Origin: an uncultured Bacteroidales bacterium
GTDB taxonomy: Bacteria; Bacteroidota; Bacteroidia; Bacteroidales; UBA932
DNA length: 63,241 nt
Assembly: GCA_900317925.1 (NCBI GenBank)
Contig: ONIQ01000011.1
Location: 1-63,241, forward strand
Reading direction: 5' to 3'
The number at the start of each line of letters is the position of its first letter. The first letter of the stretch is position 1. Positions 16,797 through 25,592 of this stretch are shown piece by piece. A model generated the notes under the pieces. That model was not told the origin of the DNA and ran no database searches. It saw only the letters and a program-made list of their open reading frames with translations. A program made the translations under genes and the position numbers.

Positions 16797-17408
16797 ATGG
16801 ATAGCCCGGTAAAGGACGCATATTCGAGCATCTCCGCACCCGCGGAAGGCCTCTTCAAGGACAATGGCAGCCGGTTCATTGCCCTGGCCTGGCCGGTCGA
16901 GACCCAGCAGCAGATCAAAGACATCGTTGACAGTCTCAAGAAAGAGTACCACGACGCCCGCCACCACTGCTATGCCTGGCGGCTGGGCTGGCAGGGTCAG
17001 GAATTCCGTGCCAACGACGACGGAGAGCCCTCCGGATCGGCCGGACGGCCGATCCTGGGTCAGATCGACTCGCGCGGACTCAGCGACATCCTGGTGGTGG
17101 TAGTGCGGTATTTCGGCGGCATCAAGCTGGGGATTCCCGGCCTGATCCGGGCCTATAAAACCTCAACGGCAGACGCCCTGGACCATGCCACCGTCGTAGA
17201 AAAGGTGGCCGGAACGTGGTACACCCTGGATTTCGGTTACCTGTCCATGAATCCCGTTATGAAAGTGGTGAAAGACCTGGACCTGCCGCAGCAGGGGCAG
17301 GATTTCGGCGAGCGCTGCCGCCTGCAGGTGCGGGTACGGCTTTCCCTGGATGCCGATTTCCGCGACCGCATCGCCCATATAGAAGATTGTACCTTATATA
17401 ATGAATAA
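16797..17408 (+). CDS. YigZ/IMPACT family protein
   Basis: 203 residues from MDSPVKDAYSSIS. The IMPACT N-terminal domain is recognised by HHCYAWRL, NDDGEPSGSAGRPILGQI and VVVRYFGGIKLGIPGLIRAY; a C-terminal DUF1949-like ferredoxin-fold domain follows (~135-200). E. coli YigZ is the best-known relative; eukaryotic IMPACT regulates GCN2. The exact bacterial role is not established. An extension to 16722 is open, but the ATG at 16797 is preferred because the family N-terminus begins here. Five nt separate it from pyrB, so they may be cotranscribed. Confidence 0.9.
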   Translation: MDSPVKDAYSSISAPAEGLFKDNGSRFIALAWPVETQQQIKDIVDSLKKEYHDARHHCYAWRLGWQGQEFRANDDGEPSGSAGRPILGQIDSRGLSDILVVVVRYFGGIKLGIPGLIRAYKTSTADALDHATVVEKVAGTWYTLDFGYLSMNPVMKVVKDLDLPQQGQDFGERCRLQVRVRLSLDADFRDRIAHIEDCTLYNE

Positions 17409-17413
17409 GTAAC

Positions 17414-18319
17414 ATGCCCAAAAACCTCATCTCCATCCAGGATTTCAGCAAGGAAGAAATCCTTCACATCCTCTCGGTGGCCCGGGAGTTCGAAGCCGCC
17501 CGTGAACAGGATTTCCTGCGCGGCAAGGTGGTGGCCTGCCTCTTTTTCGAGCCCTCTACCCGTACCCGCCTGTCGTTTGAAGCGGCCGTGAGCCGCCTCG
17601 GCGCCCAGGTCATCGGCTTCCCGGACAATCGCAACACTTCCCAGAGCAAGGGCGAGACGCTGGAAGACACCATCCGCATCATTTCCAATTATGTAGATCT
17701 GATCGTCATGCGTCACCCGATGGCCGGTGCGGCCGATATCGCCGCTTCGGTGGCGGGCGTTCCGGTGGTGAATGCCGGCGACGGTGCCAATCAGCACCCC
17801 ACCCAGACGCTCCTGGACCTGTATGCCATTGAGAAGACACAGGGCACGCTGGAGAACCTGCACATCAACATGGTGGGCGACCTGCGCTACGGCCGCACCG
17901 TCCACTCGCTGAGCCAGGCCATGCATTTCTTCCATCCCACGTTTACCTTTACGGCTCCGGAAGAACTCCGCATGCCGCGCAAATACCTGGATTTCCTGGA
18001 CGGCTACGGCATTCCCTATTCCGAGACCGAACGGCTGGAAGATCACCTGAACGACTGCGACATCCTCTACATGACGCGTGTCCAGGGCGAACGCTTCCCC
18101 GACCGCGATTCGTACGAGAAGGTGAAGGATGTCTATACCCTCAGCGCCGATATGCTGGGCGGCGTGAAACCCAATATGCGCATCCTGCATCCGCTGCCGC
18201 GGGTCGGTGAGATTACCACCGATGTAGATACCACCCCCTATGCCTACTACTTCCAGCAGGCGGGCGGCGGCATGTACGTACGCATGGCCATCATCGCCTA
18301 TCTTTTGGGTTACCGGTAA
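17414..18319 (+). CDS. pyrB: Aspartate carbamoyltransferase, catalytic chain
   Basis: 301 residues, normal for PyrB. It makes N-carbamoyl-aspartate from carbamoyl phosphate and aspartate in pyrimidine synthesis. Motifs: carbamoyl phosphate loop FFEPSTRTRLSFEAA, the 80s loop SQSKGETLEDT, VMRHPMAGAADIAA, GDGANQHPTQTLLD and HPLPRVGEI. In many Bacteroidetes pyrB is followed at once by pyrI, the regulatory chain; here the next gene is serC with its own promoter, so any regulatory chain must be elsewhere or absent. Confidence 0.95.
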   Translation: MPKNLISIQDFSKEEILHILSVAREFEAAREQDFLRGKVVACLFFEPSTRTRLSFEAAVSRLGAQVIGFPDNRNTSQSKGETLEDTIRIISNYVDLIVMRHPMAGAADIAASVAGVPVVNAGDGANQHPTQTLLDLYAIEKTQGTLENLHINMVGDLRYGRTVHSLSQAMHFFHPTFTFTAPEELRMPRKYLDFLDGYGIPYSETERLEDHLNDCDILYMTRVQGERFPDRDSYEKVKDVYTLSADMLGGVKPNMRILHPLPRVGEITTDVDTTPYAYYFQQAGGGMYVRMAIIAYLLGYR

Positions 18320-18335
18320 TTTTTTCGTATCTTTG
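18304..18335 (+). promoter_or_regulatory. Promoter of the serC-serA-DUF1015 operon
   Basis: TTTG (18304-18307) and TATCTTTG (18328-18335), spacing 20 nt; expected start near 18342, 19 nt before the serC ATG. The -33 element lies within the last codons of pyrB. Confidence 0.8.
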
Positions 18336-18360
18336 AAGATAATTAGACTTACGATAAGTT

Positions 18361-19434
18361 ATGAGCAAAGTTCATGTATTCAATGCAGGCCCCTGCATCC
18401 TTCCGCAGCCGGCCATCGACGCTACCATAGCGGCCCTTCAGGATTTCAAAGGAACAGGCGTTTCCGTGATGTGCATGTCGCACCGCAGCCCGCAGTGGGG
18501 CGAAGTGATGGATGAATGCCGCGCCCTGTGGAAAGAGCTGCTGCACATTCCCGACACGCATGAGGTGGTCTTCCTCGGCGGCGGCGCATCCCTGCAGTTC
18601 CTCTATGTGGCCATGAATTTCCTGGAGCACAAAGCTGCTTACCTCGATACCGGTGTGTGGGCTCACAAGGCCCTCGAACAGGCCCAGGGCCTGGGTGAGG
18701 CGTATGCCCTTGCCTGCTCGAAAGACAAGAATTATTCCTATATCCCGAAAGGATATACCATCCCTACGGACGTGGATTACTTCCACATCACCACGAACAA
18801 TACCATCTACGGAACCGAGATCAAAGAAGATATGGACAGCCCGGTTCCGCTCATCGCGGATATGTCCTCGGACATCATGTCCCGCCCGGTGGATGTGAGC
18901 AAATATGCCCTCATCTACGGTGGCGCCCAGAAGAATGTGGGTCCCGCCGGCGTTATCTTCGCCATCGTCCGGAAAGACGCCCTGGGCAAGGTGAGCCGCC
19001 ACATCCCCACGATGCTGGACTACCGCACCCATATCGACAAGGAGAGCATGTTCAACACGCCTCCGGTGCTGCCGATTTTCGTGATGAACGAGACCCTCAA
19101 GTGGCTCAAAGGCATCGGCGGTGTGGAAGCCATCCAGAAAATCGACCAGGCCAAGGCCGAGCTGCTCTACGCTGAGATTGACCGCAACGCCCTGTTCACC
19201 GGCACCGCTGCCAAGGAGGACCGTTCCTGCATGAACGTGTGCTTCGTGATGGCCCCCGGCTACGAGGCCCTCGAAGGCGAATTCATGGACTTCGCCAAGG
19301 GCAAGGGTATGATGGGCATCAAGGGTCACCGCTCCGTGGGCGGCTTCCGTGCCTCCATCTACAACGCCTGCACCCTGGAAGACGTCCAGGCTCTTACCGA
19401 TTGCATGAAAGAATTTGAATCCCTGAAGAAATGA
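18361..19434 (+). CDS. serC: Phosphoserine aminotransferase
   Basis: 357 residues. PLP enzyme converting 3-phosphohydroxypyruvate and glutamate to 3-phosphoserine, the second step of serine synthesis. It has the SerC start [38 protein letters not shown], the PLP-lysine region [13 protein letters not shown] and the C-terminal [15 protein letters not shown]. Its stop overlaps serA by ATGA, giving translational coupling. First gene of a three-gene operon. Confidence 0.97.
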   Translation: MSKVHVFNAGPCILPQPAIDATIAALQDFKGTGVSVMCMSHRSPQWGEVMDECRALWKELLHIPDTHEVVFLGGGASLQFLYVAMNFLEHKAAYLDTGVWAHKALEQAQGLGEAYALACSKDKNYSYIPKGYTIPTDVDYFHITTNNTIYGTEIKEDMDSPVPLIADMSSDIMSRPVDVSKYALIYGGAQKNVGPAGVIFAIVRKDALGKVSRHIPTMLDYRTHIDKESMFNTPPVLPIFVMNETLKWLKGIGGVEAIQKIDQAKAELLYAEIDRNALFTGTAAKEDRSCMNVCFVMAPGYEALEGEFMDFAKGKGMMGIKGHRSVGGFRASIYNACTLEDVQALTDCMKEFESLKK

Positions 19435-20351
19435 AAATCTTGATCGCTACCCAGAAGCCGTTCTCCATTGATGCGGTGTACGGCATTCAGGACATCCTCG
19501 AAGGCTGTGGCCACGAGGTCGCTCTGCTTGAAAAATATCCCGCCCAGGAAGACCTGGTTGCCGCCGTGGCCGATGTGGACGCCCTCATCGTCCGCTCCGA
19601 CAAAGTGACCGCCGAGGTCATCGCCGCCGCCCCGAAGCTCAAAATCGTGGTGCGTGCCGGTGCCGGTTACGACAACGTGGACCTGGCTGCCGCTTCCGCA
19701 CGGGGCATCGTGGTGATGAACACCCCCGGCCAGAACGCCAACGCCGTGGCCGAGCTGGCCATCGCCCTGATGATCTTTATGTTCCGCGGTCAGTTTACGC
19801 CTGCTACGGGCTGCGAGGCCGAGGGCAAGACCATCGGCATCCAGGCTTTCGGCAACGTAGGCCGCCTGGTAGGCAAAAAAGCCGAGGCGCTGGGCATGAA
19901 GGTGAAAGCCATCGACCCGTTCATTCCGGCCGATAAGATCCGCGAAGCCGGTGCCGAACCCGCCGCCTCGCTGGAGGAACTCTATTCCACCAGCAACGTC
20001 ATTTCCATCCACATCCCGGCCACGCCGCAGACCATCGGATCCATCGGCTACGACCTCGTTTCGAAGATGCCCAAAGGCGGTCTGCTGATCAACACGGCCC
20101 GCAAGGAGGTCATTGACGAGGCCGGCCTGGCCAAGGCTCTGGAGGAGCGTCCCGACTTGAAATATGTCACCGACGTGATGCCGGACAACTACGAGGCCTT
20201 GAAGGAGAAATTCGGCCTGCGCGTCTTTGCCACGCCCAAGAAGATGGGCGCCCAGACGGCCGAGGCCAACCTGAACGCCGGCCTTGCCGCTGCCCGTCAG
20301 ATTGCCAATTACTTCGCCACCGGCGACACGAAATTCCAAGTTAACAAATAA
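19431..20351 (+). CDS. serA: D-3-phosphoglycerate dehydrogenase (short form)
   Basis: 306 residues, without the C-terminal ACT domain of long SerA, so serine feedback through ACT is not expected. Rossmann region [40 protein letters not shown] and [13 protein letters not shown] are typical. Near the end, where most 2-hydroxyacid dehydrogenases have the catalytic His-Pro pair, the sequence reads [15 protein letters not shown]; as I recall this Lys variant is normal for the Bacteroidetes subgroup and is not damage. Coupled to serC (4-nt overlap) and 2 nt before the DUF1015 gene. Confidence 0.95.
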   Translation: MKILIATQKPFSIDAVYGIQDILEGCGHEVALLEKYPAQEDLVAAVADVDALIVRSDKVTAEVIAAAPKLKIVVRAGAGYDNVDLAAASARGIVVMNTPGQNANAVAELAIALMIFMFRGQFTPATGCEAEGKTIGIQAFGNVGRLVGKKAEALGMKVKAIDPFIPADKIREAGAEPAASLEELYSTSNVISIHIPATPQTIGSIGYDLVSKMPKGGLLINTARKEVIDEAGLAKALEERPDLKYVTDVMPDNYEALKEKFGLRVFATPKKMGAQTAEANLNAGLAAARQIANYFATGDTKFQVNK

Positions 20352-20353
20352 TT

Positions 20354-21616
20354 ATGGTGCGCGTTAAACCGTTCGCGGCGGTCCGTCCGCCCAGGGAACT
20401 GGTCACCGAGGTGGCCGCTCCCCCGTACGATGTCCTCAACTCCCAGGAGGCCAAACAGATGGCCGGTGAAAAATCGCTCCTGCACATCACCAAGCCGGAG
20501 ATAGATTTTGATCCCATCGCAGATGAACATTCGCAGCCGGTCTATGACAAGGCGGTAGCCAATTTCAAGGCCTGGCAGGAGAAAGGCTGGCTGGTGCAGG
20601 ACAGCGCCGAACAGTACTATGTCTATGCCCAGCGCATGGGCAAGCGGACCCAATACGGACTGGTTCTCTGCGCCCATACGGACGACTACGCCACCGGCAA
20701 GATCAAGAAGCACGAGCTTACCCGCAAGGATAAGGAGGATGACCGGATGATCCACGTCCGCATCCAGAATGCGAACATCGAACCGGTCTTCTTCGCCTAC
20801 AAGGACAACGCGGAGCTGAATGCCATCGTCGCCAAAGCCGCCTCCGGCAAGCCGGAATACGATTTCGTGGATGAAAACGGCTTCGGCCACACCTTCTGGG
20901 TGATTGCCGACCCGGCCGTGAACGCCCGCATTACAGAGATTTTCACCACAAGCGTCGATGCTTTCTACGTGGCCGACGGCCACCATCGGACCGCTGCCGC
21001 CGCCCGCGTAGGGGCCGAGAAGAAAGCCGCCAATCCCAACCATACCGGACAGGAGGAGTACAACTGGTTCATGGCCGTGTGCTTCCCCCAGAGCCAGCTG
21101 CAGATCATCGACTACAACCGGGTGGTGCGCGACCTGAACGGTCTGACGCCCGAGGCCTTCCTGAAGGCCCTGGAAGAGGATTTCGAGGTTTCCCTGGCCA
21201 GCAAGCCGCGCTGCGGACGGCCCGCCAAGCCCTATGCCCCGGCCCAATTGCATGAGTTCTCCGTCTATCTGGGCGGCAACTGGTACAAACTGGCAGCCAA
21301 GCCCGGCCGGTATGATGACGCCGACCCCATCGGGGTGCTGGACGTCACCGTGCTGAGCAACCTGGTCTTGGACAAGATCCTGGGCATCAAGGACCTGCGC
21401 ACGGACAAACGCATCGACTTCGTAGGCGGTATCCGCGGTCTGGGCGAACTGGCCCGCCGCGTGGACAGTGGCGAAATGGCCGTCGCCTTCGCCCTTTATC
21501 CCGTGTCCATGCAGCAGCTCATCGACATTGCCGACAGCGGAAACATTATGCCGCCCAAGACGACTTGGTTCGAACCCAAGCTCCGGAGCGGCTTAGCGAT
21601 TCACAAACTCGCCTGA
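20354..21616 (+). CDS. DUF1015 family protein
   Basis: 420 residues. Recognised by the start VRVKPFAAVRPPRELVTEVAAPPYDV and the motifs DDRMIH and YVADGHHRTAAAARV. It is the third gene of the serC-serA-DUF1015 cluster, an arrangement common in Bacteroidetes and also seen in clostridia, so a role linked to serine metabolism is likely. Some relatives have been linked to serine kinase-like activity, but that is not shown for this one. Soluble protein without a signal peptide. Its stop lies 3 nt from the convergent ROK kinase stop. Confidence 0.9.
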   Translation: MVRVKPFAAVRPPRELVTEVAAPPYDVLNSQEAKQMAGEKSLLHITKPEIDFDPIADEHSQPVYDKAVANFKAWQEKGWLVQDSAEQYYVYAQRMGKRTQYGLVLCAHTDDYATGKIKKHELTRKDKEDDRMIHVRIQNANIEPVFFAYKDNAELNAIVAKAASGKPEYDFVDENGFGHTFWVIADPAVNARITEIFTTSVDAFYVADGHHRTAAAARVGAEKKAANPNHTGQEEYNWFMAVCFPQSQLQIIDYNRVVRDLNGLTPEAFLKALEEDFEVSLASKPRCGRPAKPYAPAQLHEFSVYLGGNWYKLAAKPGRYDDADPIGVLDVTVLSNLVLDKILGIKDLRTDKRIDFVGGIRGLGELARRVDSGEMAVAFALYPVSMQQLIDIADSGNIMPPKTTWFEPKLRSGLAIHKLA

Positions 21617-21619
21617 GAT

Positions 21620-22579
21620 TTACAGTTCCCAGGCGAGGGCGGAGGCGCCGAGGATGGCGGCATCGGATTCCTTGAGGGAAGAATAGACAAGTTTCACCTT
21701 GTTGCGCCACAGGGGCAGGACATTCTCGTTCATGGCCTTGAGGATGGGTTCCGTGAGGAACTCCTTGCTGCGGGCCAGGCCGCCGAAGAGCACGATGGCC
21801 TCCGGCGAGGAGAATTCGATGAAATCTGCAAAACTCTGGCCCAGGATCTTTCCGGTATATTCGAAAATCCGGATGGCCAGCTTATCTCCTTCTTTGGCGG
21901 CATCATAGACATCCTTGGACGTAATCTTGTCCAGGCTGCGCAGCGCCGAAGGCTCGTCGCTCATTTCCAGCCACTCGCGGGCGGTACGGGCGACGCCCAT
22001 CGCGGAAGCATAAGCCTCCAGGCAGCCGCTCTTTCCGCAGTTGCAGTGGCGGCCGTTGTTGCGGACGGCGCAAGTGTGGCCGAGCTCGCCGGCAAAGCCG
22101 TCGTGGCCGTAAACAATCTCGCCGTTGATCACGATACCGCTACCTACACCGGTACCCAGGGTAATCATGATGAAATTCTTCATACCGCGGGCCGCGCCAT
22201 ACGTCATTTCGCCCATGGCTGCCGCATTGGCGTCATTGGTCAGCGAAACGGGGATGCCGTCCATGGCCTCGGACAGCATCTTGGCAAACGGGATCTTCTT
22301 GGTACCGCCCCAAGTGAGGTTCGGCGCATTCTCGATTTCGCCCTTGTAGAAGTTACCGTTCGGAGCACCGGCGCCGATGCCGCGGATGCGGCCTTCGGCA
22401 TTCGCATCGGCGATGATCCGCTTCAGCGCAGCAGCCAGTTCGTCGATGAACGGTGCCACATCGGTGTGCGTATCCGACCGGATGACCGTCTGGGCAATCA
22501 CATTTCCGCGGGCGTCAACCACGCCGCATTTGGTGGTCTGGCCACCTACATCGATACCGATAACAAGATCTTTTTCCAT
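21620..22579 (-). CDS. ROK family sugar kinase (glucokinase-like)
   Basis: 319 residues. Phosphate loop GIDVGGQTTKCGVVD, catalytic Asp in SLTNDANAAAMGE, LGTGVGSGIVINGE, and the zinc motif GHTCAVRNNGRHCNCGKSGC with conserved His and three Cys. ROK kinases phosphorylate glucose or related hexoses with ATP. Encoded 2 nt downstream of the sugar transporter gene, so uptake and phosphorylation are coupled; glucose is the likeliest substrate but N-acetylhexosamines cannot be excluded. Confidence 0.9.
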   Translation of the reverse strand: MEKDLVIGIDVGGQTTKCGVVDARGNVIAQTVIRSDTHTDVAPFIDELAAALKRIIADANAEGRIRGIGAGAPNGNFYKGEIENAPNLTWGGTKKIPFAKMLSEAMDGIPVSLTNDANAAAMGEMTYGAARGMKNFIMITLGTGVGSGIVINGEIVYGHDGFAGELGHTCAVRNNGRHCNCGKSGCLEAYASAMGVARTAREWLEMSDEPSALRSLDKITSKDVYDAAKEGDKLAIRIFEYTGKILGQSFADFIEFSSPEAIVLFGGLARSKEFLTEPILKAMNENVLPLWRNKVKLVYSSLKESDAAILGASALAWEL

Positions 22580-22581
22580 GT

Positions 22582-23868
22582 TTATTCCGTTTTAGCGGGT
22601 TTGGAGCCCATCAGGGCATACCATACAATATAAATGACAGCGATGAGGATGACCACATAGCTGAGCAGGTAGTTTTCGCCGGTAGCATCGGCCACACCGC
22701 CCTGGATGAGCGGAAGGATACCGCCGCCGCATACCATCACCATGAAGATACCGGAAGCCACGGAGGTGTATTTACCCAGGCCTTCCACCGCCAGGTTGAA
22801 GATGGCGCCCCACATCACGGAGGTGCACAGGCCGCAGAGGACAAAGAACATCACACCGATCGGAATCGCCTCCAGGGAGAACTTCAGTTCGGAAGTGATG
22901 GCCGGGAAACGGACCGTCGTGGAATTGCCCAGGAACATGCCCAGGAGGAGGAGCACCACGGCCAGGCAGCCGACCGTCGTCATCATGGCCTTGCTGGAGA
23001 CCTTGCCGCCCACCGAGGCACCGACCAGACGGCCGCAGAGCATCAGGAACCAATACATACCCACGATGGTTCCGGCCACCGCGGCGCTGATGCCGATTGC
23101 GGAAGAAGTCATATACAGGTTCACGAAGTTCGGAATACCGACCTCAACGCCCACATACAGGAAGATGGCGATGATGCCGAACACGAAGTGCTTGTAGCTC
23201 AAGGCACCCTTGATGGTTGCCATCGTACCCTCCTTCGGCGCATCGGCGGAAGCGGCGGCAGCGGCCAGTTCCGGCTCGGGAATATCGGACAGGAGAATGA
23301 TGATGAACGCGAGCGCGAAGATGCCCATGGCGATGAAGAGGGCCGGGTTGGCATCGGCGATCTTGGTGTCCTGGGAAACCTCGCCGATCAGGTAACCGAC
23401 GAAGACCGGGCAGATGGTCGCGGCCAGCGAATTGCAGGAACCGCCCCACTGGATGAGCTGGTTGCCTTTGTTGCCGCCGCCGCCCAGGGTGTTCAGCATC
23501 GGATTAACCACCGTGTTGAGCATGCACATCGAGAAACCGGACACGAAGGCGCCCAGCAGGTACACGCCGAAGTTGCCGGCCTTCCCGGAAAGGAAGGTGA
23601 TGGTCACGCCCACCAGGCCGACGGCGACGGCCGACAGGGCGGTGAACTTATATCCCTTCTTCGACAGGATAAGGCCTGCGGGAAGTCCCATGAAGGCATA
23701 GGCGATGAAATTGGCCGCGTTGCCCAGCTGGGACATCAGGTTGGTGGCGGAGAACTGCTGTTTGACGATGACGCCGAACGGGTTCTGGAGGCCGGTGACG
23801 AATGAAATCATCATGAACAGGAAGAACATGATGGCAATCGCCAGAAAGTTTCCATTTTTCTTTTCCAT
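22582..23868 (-). CDS. Sugar MFS transporter (FucP/GlcP family)
   Basis: 428 residues, 12 predicted membrane segments. The start NFLAIAIMFFLFMMISFVTGLQNPF and the helices GNAANFIAYAFMGLPAGLILSKKGYK and NTVVNPMLNTLGGGGNKGNQLIQWGGSC are characteristic of the proton-coupled glucose/galactose/fucose symporters of Bacteroidetes. Inner membrane. Forms an operon with the ROK kinase. Confidence 0.92.
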   Translation of the reverse strand: MEKKNGNFLAIAIMFFLFMMISFVTGLQNPFGVIVKQQFSATNLMSQLGNAANFIAYAFMGLPAGLILSKKGYKFTALSAVAVGLVGVTITFLSGKAGNFGVYLLGAFVSGFSMCMLNTVVNPMLNTLGGGGNKGNQLIQWGGSCNSLAATICPVFVGYLIGEVSQDTKIADANPALFIAMGIFALAFIIILLSDIPEPELAAAAASADAPKEGTMATIKGALSYKHFVFGIIAIFLYVGVEVGIPNFVNLYMTSSAIGISAAVAGTIVGMYWFLMLCGRLVGASVGGKVSSKAMMTTVGCLAVVLLLLGMFLGNSTTVRFPAITSELKFSLEAIPIGVMFFVLCGLCTSVMWGAIFNLAVEGLGKYTSVASGIFMVMVCGGGILPLIQGGVADATGENYLLSYVVILIAVIYIVWYALMGSKPAKTE

Positions 23869-23902
23869 ATTCGTTTTGCTTAAAAATTATCGCTTGGTCC
23901 GA

Positions 23903-25207
23903 CTAATTTACGAAATTATTTTGAATTTGTCCACAATTTCCGCACGGATTGCACGAAATAACCTTGTCCATGCGGGCCAGGACATCTTCCAACCGATAGA
24001 GACCATCCTCGTTCCGGACGAGCCCCTGCAGCGAGATTGCAACCTCGGCCGGCGGGTTCCGGCGGTCCAGGTCGGCTCCTTTGCGCAACTCTTCCGCGGT
24101 GGGATACAAGAGGGAGAGACTGGCATAATCCGCCCCGTCCACTCCCTTCCAGCGGCGCAGGACCAACATGGAGCTCACGGGTGTATCGGCTTCTACCGCG
24201 CCCGGAAGCGTATAGGGTTCCGCTTGCAGGGCCGACAGGACGGACAGGAGGTTGGAGTCGTGTCCGCACAGGAAGGTAAAACGGCGTCCGGGGACGGTCA
24301 GTTCCTCGCGCAGGCAGGCAGCCATGGGCTGGGCAAGGTGCCGGGCGATAACCGGCGTGGCGAACAGCAGGCGCTGGTACACTTCTTTCACCGCGGAAAT
24401 CCGTCGCCATCCGTCCAGGGAAAGCCGATATCCGAAACCGGCCTTGCGGTCGTCGGGTTCCTCATAATACTGGAGCGTAAGCGCATCAGCGGCCCGGCAG
24501 GCCCAGCAAAGCGTGCCCGTTACCTGCGGCTCCTCCCCCTCCCGCAACTCAAAAGCGATGTCGTCCAGCCGGAAGCGGGTCGTATCGCCCGCTGCCTTGG
24601 CGGCAGATTGGTCAAAATCCAACACCCGCGCCAGCAACGGATAGTTCTCGCGGAGTTCGTCGCGATAAAGGAGCGCCAGCGAATCCATTTCGTGCAGGGC
24701 ACGCTGCACGAAAAGGCTGTCGAAGGGGCGCAACTGGACGCTGAAAACGGGATCAATCGTCCCCAGCGCAGCATGATGCTCGACCGGTATATTTTCCAGG
24801 GGCAGGAAGCCGGCGATGAAACTGCGCGAAGTGGCGATGGTCCGCTGAAGCGCGTTTGCATACAGGCGGATCTCCCCTTCGGCGGGCGACCATTTTGCCG
24901 GGAAAAGACCTTCTTCCTCCAGGCGCCTGCCCATGAACTGGCCCAGGCGGAATTCCTGCACCGCTCCCTTTCGCGACAGCTCCGACGGGGCCGATGTCCA
25001 GTTGAACCATTTGTGCGGGGTGATCCGCGACAGGACAGAACCGCCGCGGTTTAACGGGCTGCGGATGCCGTGCCGGCTCAGGATCACCACCCGTTCGGGA
25101 GTATAGCGGTCGGAAAAGCCGTCGGGGCGCTCCACGCGCGGAAGTGACTCTTTGGCGGAACAGGCTGCCAGAATGACCGGCAAAACGAGCAGAAGGAATT
25201 TTTTCAT
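23903..25207 (-). CDS. Histidine acid phosphatase lipoprotein (branch 2)
   Basis: 434 residues from MKKFLLLVLPVILAACSAK. The lipobox LAAC predicts an outer-membrane or periplasmic lipoprotein. The catalytic motif VILSRHGIRSPL (RHGxRxP) is near residue 45 and the proton-donor motif FLCGHDSNLLS is in the C-terminal half. The family includes phytases, glucose-1-phosphatases and multiple inositol polyphosphate phosphatase-like enzymes; the substrate cannot be read off. The longer open frame to 25324 runs through a terminator and two promoter boxes, so the 25207 start is preferred. The sugar transporter follows after 34 nt. Confidence 0.88.
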   Translation of the reverse strand: MKKFLLLVLPVILAACSAKESLPRVERPDGFSDRYTPERVVILSRHGIRSPLNRGGSVLSRITPHKWFNWTSAPSELSRKGAVQEFRLGQFMGRRLEEEGLFPAKWSPAEGEIRLYANALQRTIATSRSFIAGFLPLENIPVEHHAALGTIDPVFSVQLRPFDSLFVQRALHEMDSLALLYRDELRENYPLLARVLDFDQSAAKAAGDTTRFRLDDIAFELREGEEPQVTGTLCWACRAADALTLQYYEEPDDRKAGFGYRLSLDGWRRISAVKEVYQRLLFATPVIARHLAQPMAACLREELTVPGRRFTFLCGHDSNLLSVLSALQAEPYTLPGAVEADTPVSSMLVLRRWKGVDGADYASLSLLYPTAEELRKGADLDRRNPPAEVAISLQGLVRNEDGLYRLEDVLARMDKVISCNPCGNCGQIQNNFVN

Positions 25208-25225
25208 ACAATTGTAGCTTTTGTA

Positions 25226-25233
25226 CAAAGATA
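25226..25233 (-). promoter_or_regulatory. Proximal -7 box of the acid phosphatase gene
   Basis: TATCTTTG on the minus strand, directly after the T tract of an upstream terminator. The expected start near 25219 gives a leader of ~12 nt. A possible -33 TTTG (25260-25257) is 23 nt away, slightly too far. Confidence 0.55.
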
Positions 25234-25234
25234 A

Positions 25235-25268
25235 GAAAAAAGGCCGGACCTTTCCCCAAAGGCCCGAC
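25235..25268 (-). terminator. Intrinsic terminator upstream of the acid phosphatase gene
   Basis: On the minus strand GGTCGGGCCTTT, loop GGGG and AAAGGTCCGGCC form a 12-position stem with two mismatches, followed by TTTTTT. No protein gene ends before it on this strand, which makes it a leader attenuator or the end of a small RNA. Confidence 0.65.
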
Positions 25269-25315
25269 CTGTATAAAACGAACTTAACAAATAGACATGA
25301 AAAAAGTTTCTGTGT
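25235..25315 (-). ncRNA. Candidate ~80-nt terminated leader RNA or small RNA
   Basis: A well-spaced promoter (25322-25352) directs minus-strand transcription from ~25315, and the terminator at 25268-25235 would end it after ~80 nt. The RNA holds a four-codon reading frame, ATG-TCT-ATT-TGT-TAA (25298-25284; Met-Ser-Ile-Cys). It lies upstream of the histidine acid phosphatase gene, which has its own -7 box just after the terminator. No known RNA family was recognised. Inference from promoter and terminator only. Confidence 0.4.
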
Positions 25316-25321
25316 CTGGTG

Positions 25322-25352
25322 CAAAGATAGGGACTATTTTTGAATTTGCAAA
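25322..25352 (-). promoter_or_regulatory. Distal promoter for the leader RNA
   Basis: TTTG (25352-25349) and TATCTTTG (25329-25322) on the minus strand with 19-nt spacing. The remaining bases of this intergenic stretch (25353-25517) are A/T-rich; I see no gene in them. Confidence 0.6.
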
Positions 25353-25517
25353 TTATTTTTGAAAAAATTTAAAACGATTTGCGATAATAATATAAAAGTA
25401 TTCCCGTCCGGGGTCTTTCAAATCGAAACATAATCAACCTTTTAGAAAATGAGAAATCGTCTGCCGGTTGGGCAATCGGATGTCTTTTTTCTTAAAAACA
25501 GCATTTTTGGCCGGAAT

Positions 25518-25549
25518 TTTGTGGATATTTATTAAAAAGAGTAAATTTG
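25518..25549 (+). promoter_or_regulatory. Promoter of the TolC-HlyD-ABC permease operon
   Basis: TTTG (25518-25521) and TAAATTTG (25542-25549) spaced 20 nt; expected start near 25556, 37 nt before the ATG at 25593. Confidence 0.75.
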
Positions 25550-25592
25550 TATTTTGTATCTGAAATAATCAGAAAAATAGACGCATAATTAC

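Noticed and set aside
19431..20351. Inactive SerA because the catalytic His-Pro is replaced by Pro-Lys-Lys
   Set aside because: The [12 protein letters not shown] block appears typical of the Bacteroidetes short SerA group, and the gene is intact within the serine operon.
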